Assembly: GCA_030151725.1 (NCBI GenBank)
Contig: JASLDD010000133.1
Span: 1-5,718, forward strand
DNA: 5,718 nucleotides
Direction: 5' to 3'
Source: Solirubrobacteraceae bacterium
GTDB taxonomy: Bacteria; Actinomycetota; Thermoleophilia; Solirubrobacterales; Solirubrobacteraceae
Each line of letters opens with the position of its first letter. Position 1 is the first letter of the stretch. Below, in pieces: positions 1 through 5,718 of this stretch. Both the position numbers and the translations under genes were made by a program. The notes under the pieces were generated by a model, which was not told where the DNA came from, made no database searches, and saw only the letters and a list, made by a program, of their open reading frames with translations.

Positions 1-2346
1 CTCCGCCTCCGCCGCATGGGTCAGGTAGCGCCCGAGGTCCGATCGCAACCTGCGCAGCGCACCGGGCCGGCGCTCCGGCGCGACCGAGAGGGGGAACTGC
101 TCGGCGTTCTCGACGAAGGCGCGCTCCAGCAGCTCGCGCGCCAACGGCAGCGATCCCATCGTCACACGCGCCGAGCCGGTCTCGCGTCTGAGCGACTCCA
201 GCGTGTCCTTCAAGACTGCATGCGCCAAGCCCCCGCGCGCCAGCGGCTCGGCCTCAGGCTCGATGTCTCCGGGACGCAACAGCCGCTCCACGAACCACCG
301 TACCGGGCACCCGATCCACGTCTCAAAAGATGAAGCCGACCAAACATGGCCGCGCAGCTCGTCGAGCACGCGCACGTGCTGCAACGTCGCACTCCCGCTC
401 GCCTGCGAGCCAGCCATGTCCGTCTCCCCGTCCCAGTCGATCGCACCCAGCGGCCTGCGGACTCTGCGCTCGAGCAGCCGCTCGTCGAACAGATCGCACA
501 GGTCCTCCACGAACAACGACCTGGACGTGGGCTCGCCGTCGTCGTCGCTGACATGCCAGCTGAGGACCAGTAGCTCCTCGGGGCGCGACACGGCCGCATA
601 GAGCAGGTAGCGCTCGGCGGCCAGCGTGTCTTCGTGCTCGCCCAGGCGCAGACCACTGGTCTCCGCCAGCCGCCTGCGCTCCTCCTCGGCCAACAGCGGC
701 TGCGGTCGTCCATGCGCCGGGAATATGCCCTCCTGCAGACCGCACACGAACAGCGCACGCACTCGCCGCGCCCGCAATGCAAGGGGGTCGAGGACCGCCA
801 CGGCCCCCGGTCCGGGGCGCTCGCCGCTGATGAACTCGGCCTCCGCGAGCACGTCGGCAAGCTCGCTCGGGCGCTCGGGCGCAAGCTCGGGGGCGATGCG
901 GGCGAGCTCGCGCAGCTCGCTCAATGCGCGCCGCCCAGCGGCGAACGCGCGTGCCTCCTCCACGTCCTCGGCGCCGAGCACGCTGGCGCTCCTGCGTCTG
1001 GGCGCAGAGAACAGGCGCACCAGCTCCCGCACCGCCCGATCGATCAACGCCCCCGGACCGCGCTCGGCAGCCTCGCCCAGCTGGTCGATCGTCTCGAGCG
1101 ACCAGTTGCGCTGCTCCCACAGCTCTCTCGCCTGCACCGCCGCGACGGCGCCTGTGCGTCGCGCGGTCAGCTCGAGCCGGTCTGCGCGCTCGGGATGCTC
1201 GAGCAGTCCGGGCGCGCGCAGCCATGCCAGCAGATCCCCCAGCTCGCCGCTGGGGGCCTCGCCCGCGCAGCGCAGCAGCCCGATCAGCGAGCGAGCCACG
1301 GCGCTGTCGGCAAAGCTTCTGCGCCGTTGCAGCGAAAAGGGAACCCCGGCGGCCAAGAAGACCTCTTCGAGCAGGTCCTGGGTGGGCGGCTGGGCGCGTA
1401 TGACAACCGCGATCTCCTGCGGATCCATGCCACCGTCGAGCAGCTCGCGAACCTCGCGAGCGACGAGCTCCAGCTCGGCCCGCTCGCCACCGCCCTCGAG
1501 CAGGCGCACCGCGTCCGCCGGATCGACGCGCGTGGTCTCAGCCTCGAACAGCGAACGCTCGAGGTGGCTCAGGGCTGCGCGCGAGGGGGCTGTGTAGTAC
1601 TCGGCGCGGGCAGGCAGCCGGCGATGCTCGTCCATCAGCGGTGCCAGCGCCGCGAAGGTGCCCGCGCGCCCGGCAAAGGCGATGCGCCCGGGCTCGTATG
1701 TGAGCGAGACGGTCACCCGCGCGCCCACGACCCGGCCCAGGGTCTCGATCGCATCGAGTTGCAACCGGGTCAGGTCGTCGAAGCCGTAGAAGAGCACCGG
1801 AGTAGCTCCCCACAGGGCGGGCGCTCTGCGCAGGGCATCGAGCGCGGCGACGGCGCGCTGCTCGGAGTCGATCCTGCCCATCTCGCGAAGCGCGGTCTGG
1901 TAGCGCTCGAACAGCTTGCCCAAGCGCACCCGCGAGGCTCCCGCATCGTCCTCGGCGGCCCACTGCGAGAGCGAGCGCTCGAGCGTCGCAGAGCTCACAC
2001 GCCGTACCCGCAACTCGGCGAACAGCTCCCCGAGCGCCGCCACGAAGCCGGGAGCCGCTGGAGCGGCGATTGTGGCCAGCAGTCGCTCGCGGGCAAAGGC
2101 TCCCAGGACCGGCTCGCGCACCCCCGCGCGGCGCACCGCCTCCTCGATCAGTCCGTCGAAGCGCTCCACGCGGGCCCCCATCGCCGCTCCCTCCCCTGCC
2201 AGCTCCCGCAGGTAGTACTCCACGTCGGCGCCCGTCGGCACGACCAACAACGGCTCCTCCCCGCGCGCGAGATGACCGCGCACCCCATCCATGACCACCT
2301 GGGCCTTGCCCGCGTTGGCGGGAGCGGTGAGCAGGGTGATGGGCAT
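1..2346 (-). CDS. AddB-like PD-(D/E)XK nuclease/helicase-fold subunit, 3' end outside the window
   Basis: This looks like the B subunit of an AddAB-type helicase-nuclease, which resects double-strand breaks for RecA loading in the cytoplasm. I translated the frame by hand: it has no stop from 2346 to base 1, giving 782 residues, and it continues off the left edge. Residues 8-15 read APANAGKA, a degenerate Walker A that keeps Lys14 but has Ala in place of the usual Ser/Thr. Helicase-like blocks follow: LFYGFDDLT (185-193), EIAVVIRAQ (311-319), ALFVCGLQEGIFP (531-543), and ERYLLYAAVSRPEELLVLS (578-596). No DExx box is seen, as is usual for AddB. The C-terminal nuclease domain begins near residue 670 with SSFETWIGCPVRWF. 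Cys680 may be the first iron-sulfur ligand, and His709 in GLAHAVL fits RecB-family nuclease motif I. The catalytic Asp, Glu and Lys would lie beyond the edge. The start at 2346 is preferred over an in-frame ATG at 2355 because AGGA sits 8 bases before it. RexB-type or other inactivated-helicase nucleases remain possible. Confidence 0.85.
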   Translation of the reverse strand, partial: MPITLLTAPANAGKAQVVMDGVRGHLARGEEPLLVVPTGADVEYYLRELAGEGAAMGARVERFDGLIEEAVRRAGVREPVLGAFARERLLATIAAPAAPGFVAALGELFAELRVRRVSSATLERSLSQWAAEDDAGASRVRLGKLFERYQTALREMGRIDSEQRAVAALDALRRAPALWGATPVLFYGFDDLTRLQLDAIETLGRVVGARVTVSLTYEPGRIAFAGRAGTFAALAPLMDEHRRLPARAEYYTAPSRAALSHLERSLFEAETTRVDPADAVRLLEGGGERAELELVAREVRELLDGGMDPQEIAVVIRAQPPTQDLLEEVFLAAGVPFSLQRRRSFADSAVARSLIGLLRCAGEAPSGELGDLLAWLRAPGLLEHPERADRLELTARRTGAVAAVQARELWEQRNWSLETIDQLGEAAERGPGALIDRAVRELVRLFSAPRRRSASVLGAEDVEEARAFAAGRRALSELRELARIAPELAPERPSELADVLAEAEFISGERPGPGAVAVLDPLALRARRVRALFVCGLQEGIFPAHGRPQPLLAEEERRRLAETSGLRLGEHEDTLAAERYLLYAAVSRPEELLVLSWHVSDDDGEPTSRSLFVEDLCDLFDERLLERRVRRPLGAIDWDGETDMAGSQASGSATLQHVRVLDELRGHVWSASSFETWIGCPVRWFVERLLRPGDIEPEAEPLARGGLAHAVLKDTLESLRRETGSARVTMGSLPLARELLERAFVENAEQFPLSVAPERRPGALRRLRSDLGRYLTHAAEAE

Positions 2347-2354
2347 GTGGTTCA

Positions 2355-2358
2355 TCCT
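2355..2358 (-). promoter_or_regulatory. Shine-Dalgarno site of the AddB-like gene
   Basis: The minus strand reads CCAGGATGAACCACATG, placing AGGA 8 bases before the ATG at 2346. The upstream ATG at 2355 overlaps this AGGA and has no site of its own at usable spacing. The site therefore favours the protein beginning MPITLL over the one three residues longer. Confidence 0.5.
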
Positions 2359-2381
2359 GGCGCACACACCCGACACCAGGA
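2355..2381. repeat. Inverted repeat in the divergent gap, arms overlapping both ribosome binding sites
   Basis: TCCTGG at 2355-2360 and CCAGGA at 2376-2381 are perfect 6-base inverted arms separated by 15 bases. The left arm contains the AGGA of the minus-strand AddB-like gene, and the right arm contains the start of the AGGAGG of the plus-strand VOC gene. The centres are 21 bases apart, about two helical turns, which is operator-like. However, two opposed Shine-Dalgarno sequences give such symmetry automatically, so a regulatory role is only a possibility. Confidence 0.35.
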
Positions 2382-2383
2382 GG
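2378..2383 (+). promoter_or_regulatory. Strong Shine-Dalgarno site of the VOC fragment
   Basis: A perfect AGGAGG (in AGGAGGAG, 2378-2385) lies 6 bases before the ATG at 2390. It fixes the start: the same frame is open back to an ATG at 2291, but that stretch is antisense to the AddB-like gene and has no such site. No convincing -35/-10 pair was found. Any promoter would have to overlap the first codons of the AddB-like gene. Confidence 0.8.
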
Positions 2384-2389
2384 AGTCAC

Positions 2390-2602
2390 ATGGTTCTCGC
2401 ACCCACATCCCACGCCGGCGTCCTGGCTCAGCTGTCGGTCAGAGACGGGGTGGCGGCGGTCGAGTTCTACGCCGAGGCGTTCGGCGCGGTGGAGGTCTAT
2501 CGCGTCGGCGGAACCCCCGAGAACAGGGCGCTGGTGGCACAGCTGTCGATCGACGGCGCCTCGATCGGCAAGCCGCTCGGCGCGTGGCCTCCGGGCACCT
2601 AG
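2390..2602 (+). CDS. VOC (glyoxalase/bleomycin-resistance/dioxygenase fold) protein, truncated C-terminally
   Basis: This encodes 70 residues starting MVLAPTSHAGVLAQLSVRDG. The sequence LSVRDGVAAVEFYAEAFGAVE (residues 15-35) is the typical first beta-alpha unit of a VOC domain, where a predicted helix carries the AVEFYAEAFGA signature. It is followed by VYRVGGTPENRALVAQLSIDGASI. Relatives I know run to roughly 120-150 residues and continue after the IDGA strand with a second beta-alpha-beta-beta-beta module that completes the metal or ligand site. Here the protein instead ends in KPLGAWPPGT and a TAG. I read the other two plus-strand frames past 2602 and saw no VOC-like continuation, so this looks like loss of the second half rather than a simple frameshift. 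The ribosome binding site is excellent, so it may still be translated, perhaps as a half-domain that dimerises. A decaying gene remnant is more likely. No substrate can be assigned. Confidence 0.7.
   Translation: MVLAPTSHAGVLAQLSVRDGVAAVEFYAEAFGAVEVYRVGGTPENRALVAQLSIDGASIGKPLGAWPPGT
2599..2602. other. CTAG where two convergent stop codons interlock
   Basis: The plus strand reads CTAG. The VOC fragment uses TAG at 2600-2602, and the minus-strand topB uses TAG at 2601-2599, so the two stops share two base pairs. There is no intergenic space and no T-rich terminator between the convergent genes. Transcripts from either side must run into the other gene unless Rho or another factor stops them. 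Confidence 0.9.
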
Positions 2603-4914
2603 ACAGCGCTAGCCGCGGCGGTGCTGCCGGCGACCGCCTCGACTGCGCCGGCGGCCTCTGCCTCGGCGTCGGTCTCGGGAGGCTTCGTGCCCTCCTTGGC
2701 CCACAGCTCGTCGAACTCCACACGCCATTTGCCCTCGTCGGTCTGCTGGAGGGCGAGGTGGGCGCGGAAGCTGCGGCCGCTGCGCCCGCGAAACCCGGTC
2801 ACCGCCTGTGCGGTATAGCCGGTCTTGATCAGCTCACGCGCCACGGCCAGCGGCAGCGTCTTGCCGGCTTTGGACTTCCAGATCACAAACCCACAGCCTG
2901 GATCGTCGCGCGCCCAGCAGGAGTACCCCTTGCGGTTCTCCACGATCTCGTGACCGCACACCGGGCACGGTCCCAACCTGGCGCGCGGGATCCGCACGTC
3001 TTTGAGGGTCTCATCGAGTTGCTTGACGGTTTCCTCGGCAAAGCCCGCAATGTCGCTCATGAAGACCTTGCGCGAGTCCTGGCCGCGCTCGATCTTGCCG
3101 AGGCGCTGCTCCCAGTCGCCGGTCAGGCCGGGAGAGGTGAGGGCGTGCTCGTTGAGCAGGCGGATCACGTTGAGTCCCTTCTCGGTGGCGACCAGCGCGC
3201 GTCCGTCCCGCTCGACATAGCCCACGGCGATCAAGCGCTCGATGATCGCCGCGCGCGTTGCCGGCGTGCCGATCCCCGAGTCCTTCATCGCCTCGCGCAG
3301 CTCGTCGTCGTCCACGAGCTTGCCGGCCGTCTCCATCGCTCCGAGCAGCGAAGCGTCGCTGTATCGCCGCGGCGGTTTGGTTTCCTTGCGCGCGCTCTCG
3401 ACCTTGCGCGTCTGCACCTCCTCGTCGGCGATCAGCCGGGGAAGCTGCTGGTCCGCTGCCTCGTCCTCATCGCCGCGAGCGTCGCTCTCGGCGGCTTTGG
3501 CGTCGGCTGAGATCTCGTCGTAGACGCCGCGCCAGCCGGGCACGAGCAGGAGCTTGCCGCGCGTGCGGAAGACGTGCGCGCCGTCTCCGTCGGCGGACGT
3601 GACGGTGGTCTCCACGCGCGTGTTCTCGAACACAGCCTCCGGGTGGAAGACGGCCAGGAAGCGACGCACGGCCATGTCGTAGACACGCCGATCGTCAGAG
3701 CCCATTTTCTCGAGGTTGTGCTCGGAGCGGGTGGGGATGATGGCGTGGTGGTCTGTGACCTTCTCGTCGTTGACCACGCGCCCGAGCGGCAGCACGTCGA
3801 GCCGGACCACGTACTGGGCCCCTTTGGCGTACTCGGAGTGCTTGCCCACGAGCTCGGCGATCGGCTTGATCTCATCGACCATGTCCGTGGTGAGGTAGCG
3901 AGAGTTGGTCCTCGGGTAGGTGAGCGCCTTGTGCTCCTCATACAGCCGCTGCGCCGCGGCGAGCGTCCGCCGCGCGGAGAATCCGTAGCGGTTGTTGGCC
4001 TCGCGCTGCAGGGTCGTGAGGTCGTAGAGCATGGGCGCTTTCTCGCGCTGCTCTTTCTTCTCGAGCTTGGTGATCGTCCCCGTCTGTCCGGTGCAGGCGG
4101 CCACGATCGCCTCGGCCTCCTCCTCGGTGCCGATCCGCGGGCCTTTGGTCGTGCCGAGACTCCCGGCTGGGGCTTGGAAGTGCCCGATGTAGACGCGCTC
4201 GGAGCCTGACTCACCGTCGAGTGGTCCACCCGCGAAGGTGGCATCCACGAGCCAGTAGGGCTCGGGCTGGAATGCCTTGATCTCCTCCTCGCGGCGAGCC
4301 ACGATGGCGAGGGTGGGCGTCTGCACGCGCCCCAGCGACACGGCTCCGTCGAAGGAGCTGCGTAGGCGGATGGTGGCCGCGCGGGTTGCGTTCATGCCGA
4401 CGATCCAGTCGGCCTCCGAGCGCGAGCGGGCAGCTTCCTCGAGCGTCGCGAACTCGGCGGCGGGGCGCAGCGAAGCCAGCGCGCTCTTCATGGCGGCTGT
4501 GGTCATCGAGTTCAGCCACAGCCGTTTGACGGGCTTCTTGCCTTTGGCCTTCTCGAACAGGTAGGCGAAGATCAGCTCGCCCTCGCGACCCGCGTCGCAG
4601 GCGTTGACGACCTCATCGACATCCTCGCGGCCAAGCTGTTTGGTGACCACAGACATCTGCTTACGGGAGCGCTCGTCGCGCACCTCGAGCTTGAAGCGGT
4701 CGGGAACGATCGGCAGGTCGGCCATGCGCCAGCTCTTGAATTTGGCGTTGTAGGCTTCCGGTTCGGCCAGCTGCACAAGGTGCCCGACTGCCCACGTCAC
4801 GACATGGTCCGGTCCCTCGAGAAAGCCCTCCTGCTTCTTGAACGGCCCGGGCAGCACACGCGCAAGGTCCTGACCCACGGAGGGCTTCTCGGCGACTAGC
4901 AGCGTCTTTGACAT
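2599..4914 (-). CDS. topB: Type IA DNA topoisomerase, topoisomerase III class
   Basis: The 771-residue enzyme would cut one DNA strand through a 5'-phosphotyrosine link and pass the other strand, relaxing negative supercoils and decatenating replication or recombination intermediates. An N-terminal Toprim domain begins MSKTLLVAEKPS with Glu9. Its metal motif is DAGREGE (107-113), in which Gly109 replaces the second Asp of the DxD seen in TopA; this variant is known in TopB-like enzymes. TLQREANNRYGFSARRTLAAA (301-321) precedes the active site LTYPRTNSRYL, making Tyr333 the predicted nucleophile. VTDHHAIIPT (386-395) and DSGIGTPATRAAIIERL (545-561) are also hallmark type IA blocks. Cys650, Cys653, Cys666 and Cys674 form a C-terminal zinc ribbon. 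A further DNA-binding module follows (about 684-737, VTGFRGRSGRSFRAHL), then an Ala/Glu-rich tail. I chose the ATG at 4914 because the Toprim strand begins directly there and the upstream open frame lies inside the permease gene. No Shine-Dalgarno is visible, so initiation may depend on coupling to the permease gene 23 bases upstream. Confidence 0.93.
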   Translation of the reverse strand: MSKTLLVAEKPSVGQDLARVLPGPFKKQEGFLEGPDHVVTWAVGHLVQLAEPEAYNAKFKSWRMADLPIVPDRFKLEVRDERSRKQMSVVTKQLGREDVDEVVNACDAGREGELIFAYLFEKAKGKKPVKRLWLNSMTTAAMKSALASLRPAAEFATLEEAARSRSEADWIVGMNATRAATIRLRSSFDGAVSLGRVQTPTLAIVARREEEIKAFQPEPYWLVDATFAGGPLDGESGSERVYIGHFQAPAGSLGTTKGPRIGTEEEAEAIVAACTGQTGTITKLEKKEQREKAPMLYDLTTLQREANNRYGFSARRTLAAAQRLYEEHKALTYPRTNSRYLTTDMVDEIKPIAELVGKHSEYAKGAQYVVRLDVLPLGRVVNDEKVTDHHAIIPTRSEHNLEKMGSDDRRVYDMAVRRFLAVFHPEAVFENTRVETTVTSADGDGAHVFRTRGKLLLVPGWRGVYDEISADAKAAESDARGDEDEAADQQLPRLIADEEVQTRKVESARKETKPPRRYSDASLLGAMETAGKLVDDDELREAMKDSGIGTPATRAAIIERLIAVGYVERDGRALVATEKGLNVIRLLNEHALTSPGLTGDWEQRLGKIERGQDSRKVFMSDIAGFAEETVKQLDETLKDVRIPRARLGPCPVCGHEIVENRKGYSCWARDDPGCGFVIWKSKAGKTLPLAVARELIKTGYTAQAVTGFRGRSGRSFRAHLALQQTDEGKWRVEFDELWAKEGTKPPETDAEAEAAGAVEAVAGSTAAASAV

Positions 4915-4937
4915 GGCGGTCAGCGTAGCGGCAAGGG

Positions 4938-5718
4938 CTAGCCGCCGATTGGAGCGCGCGGATTGGCACCCCAGAAGATCTGGCTTCCGAGCATCCCGAT
5001 GAGGTTCACAAGCACGATGTTCAAGACCATCGACTTGGCCGTCGCCGTCCCCACTCCGACGGGCCCACCGCTGGCTTTGTAGCCGTAGTAGCAGCCGACC
5101 AGCACGACCGCTGTCGCCATGAACATGCCCTTGGTCAGGCTGAAGAGCACGTCGCCCGGGTTCTGGAACTGCCAGAAGACCAGCAGGTAGCCGCCCGAGG
5201 TCACATAGCCGACCTGGTCGACCACGGCCACATAGGAGGCCAGGTAGGCGACGCCGATGGCCGATATGTACATGAACGGCAGCACCAGCCAGGCGGCAAG
5301 CAAGCGTGTGGCGCACAGGAACGTGATTGAGTCGATTCCCATCACCTCGAGCGCGTCGATCTCGTCATTGATACGCATGGCACCGATCTCCGCCACGATC
5401 CCCGTGCCCACCTTGGCGGCCATCATGTAGCCGAAGGCGTAGGGGACCGCCTCGCGCAGATCGCACCAGGCGGCGAAGATGCCGGAGACGGCGGTCGCGC
5501 CTTGCGACGCGGCGAAGTAGGCGCCGGAGATGCCACACGTTCCGAGGCCTATGAAGAACACGAGGCCCCAGATGACCGCCGTCGAGGACACGATCAGCAG
5601 CCCCGCCTGGCGCAACGCCTCGCCGAAGAAGCGGAACACCCGCAGGCCATACACCTCTCCCACAACACGGGCCAGGAACGCCCCGATGTCTCCCGCCGAG
5701 GTGAGCCATTCGCGTGGC
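4938..5718 (-). CDS. MlaE/YrbE-family ABC transporter permease, 5' end outside the window
   Basis: This is the C-terminal 259 residues of an inner-membrane permease that pairs with an Mla/Mkl-type ATPase and MCE proteins to move lipids or sterols across the envelope. The frame is open through the right edge, reading EWLTSAGDIGAFLARVVGEV before a GTG at 5663 that could be mistaken for the start. Residues below count from the first full codon. An amphipathic stretch (about 20-36) leads to a membrane segment at 39-59. The family signature EIDALEVMGIDSITFL lies at 119-134, followed by ATR (136-138), where many relatives have PR. Further membrane segments lie near 139-166, 190-211 and 229-249. The sequence CYYGYKASGGPVGVGTATAK (209-228) is the second hallmark, and the protein ends NPRAPIGG. 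The ATR and CYYGY features look closer to the second Mce permease (YrbEB type), but I am not sure of that. The gene ends 23 bases before topB, with no MCE gene immediately downstream in this window. Confidence 0.9.
   Translation of the reverse strand, partial: PREWLTSAGDIGAFLARVVGEVYGLRVFRFFGEALRQAGLLIVSSTAVIWGLVFFIGLGTCGISGAYFAASQGATAVSGIFAAWCDLREAVPYAFGYMMAAKVGTGIVAEIGAMRINDEIDALEVMGIDSITFLCATRLLAAWLVLPFMYISAIGVAYLASYVAVVDQVGYVTSGGYLLVFWQFQNPGDVLFSLTKGMFMATAVVLVGCYYGYKASGGPVGVGTATAKSMVLNIVLVNLIGMLGSQIFWGANPRAPIGG

Noticed and set aside
1538..2413. A 291-codon minus-strand frame over the beginning of the AddB-like gene.
   Set aside because: It is a Gly/Arg/Ala-rich shadow in another frame. 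The frame starting at 2346 carries all the recognisable helicase and nuclease blocks.
2617..2638. GGCGGT and ACCGCC, a 6-base stem with a 10-base loop just after the VOC stop, as a possible terminator.
   Set aside because: It has no following T tract and lies in the Ala-rich codons of the topB tail, where GC-rich inverted repeats arise easily.
634..3510. A 958-codon stop-free frame on the plus strand, crossing the AddB-like gene, the divergent gap and topB.
   Set aside because: It is the codon-for-codon antisense register of both minus-strand genes, which happen to share a frame. A stop there needs a CTA, TTA or TCA codon in those genes, and these are rare at this GC content. The product is Arg/Ala/Leu/Gln-rich with no recognisable motif, while the minus-strand genes have clear domains.
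2608..4945. The 9-base string GCTAGCCGC occurring at 2608-2616 and 4937-4945, near both ends of topB, as possible recombination direct repeats.
   Set aside because: The match is too short. One copy lies in topB codons and the other spans the permease stop codon, with no further similarity beside them.
4915..5316. An N-terminal extension of the topoisomerase frame up to 905 residues.
   Set aside because: The extra residues lie within the permease gene in another frame and resemble no domain. The Toprim strand starts exactly at the ATG at 4914.
4938..5663. A GTG at 5663 as the true start of the permease.
   Set aside because: The frame stays open to the right edge, and the preceding 18 residues (containing LTSAGDIGAFLARV) look like the normal N-terminal region of this family, so the gene is simply cut by the window.

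Overview
The window is GC-rich, with almost no TTA, CTA or TCA codons in its long genes, and is nearly gapless. It holds two full-length or partial genes of DNA metabolism, one partial lipid-transport permease and one short broken gene. GC content, codon use and a YrbE/MlaE-type permease suggest a high-GC actinobacterium. A deep lineage such as Thermoleophilia (Solirubrobacterales) is possible, but that is an inference from the look of the proteins, not from any search.

Layout, left to right. (1) 1-2346, minus strand: the first 782 residues of an AddB-like helicase/nuclease subunit of the double-strand-break end-processing machinery. Its 3' end, carrying the nuclease catalytic residues, lies off the left edge. 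(2) 2347-2389: a 43-base divergent gap in which each gene has its own Shine-Dalgarno sequence. The two sites form the arms of a small inverted repeat. (3) 2390-2602, plus strand: a 70-residue VOC (glyoxalase/dioxygenase fold) protein that stops about halfway through the usual domain. (4) 2599-4914, minus strand: a complete 771-residue type IA DNA topoisomerase of the topoisomerase III class. It converges on the VOC fragment, and the two stop codons share the palindrome CTAG. (5) 4938-5718, minus strand: the C-terminal 259 residues of an MlaE/YrbE-family ABC permease, whose start lies off the right edge.

The permease and the topoisomerase are co-directional with a 23-base gap and probably share a transcript. 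Their functions are unrelated as far as I can see. The AddB-like gene is on the same strand, but the divergent VOC fragment separates it from topB, so it must have its own promoter or rely on read-through. No tRNA, rRNA, CRISPR array, insertion sequence or phage gene is visible, and no stretch over 300 bases lacks a gene. I found no clear case for a new multi-gene system. The most informative oddity is the truncated VOC gene whose stop is interlocked with the topB stop.
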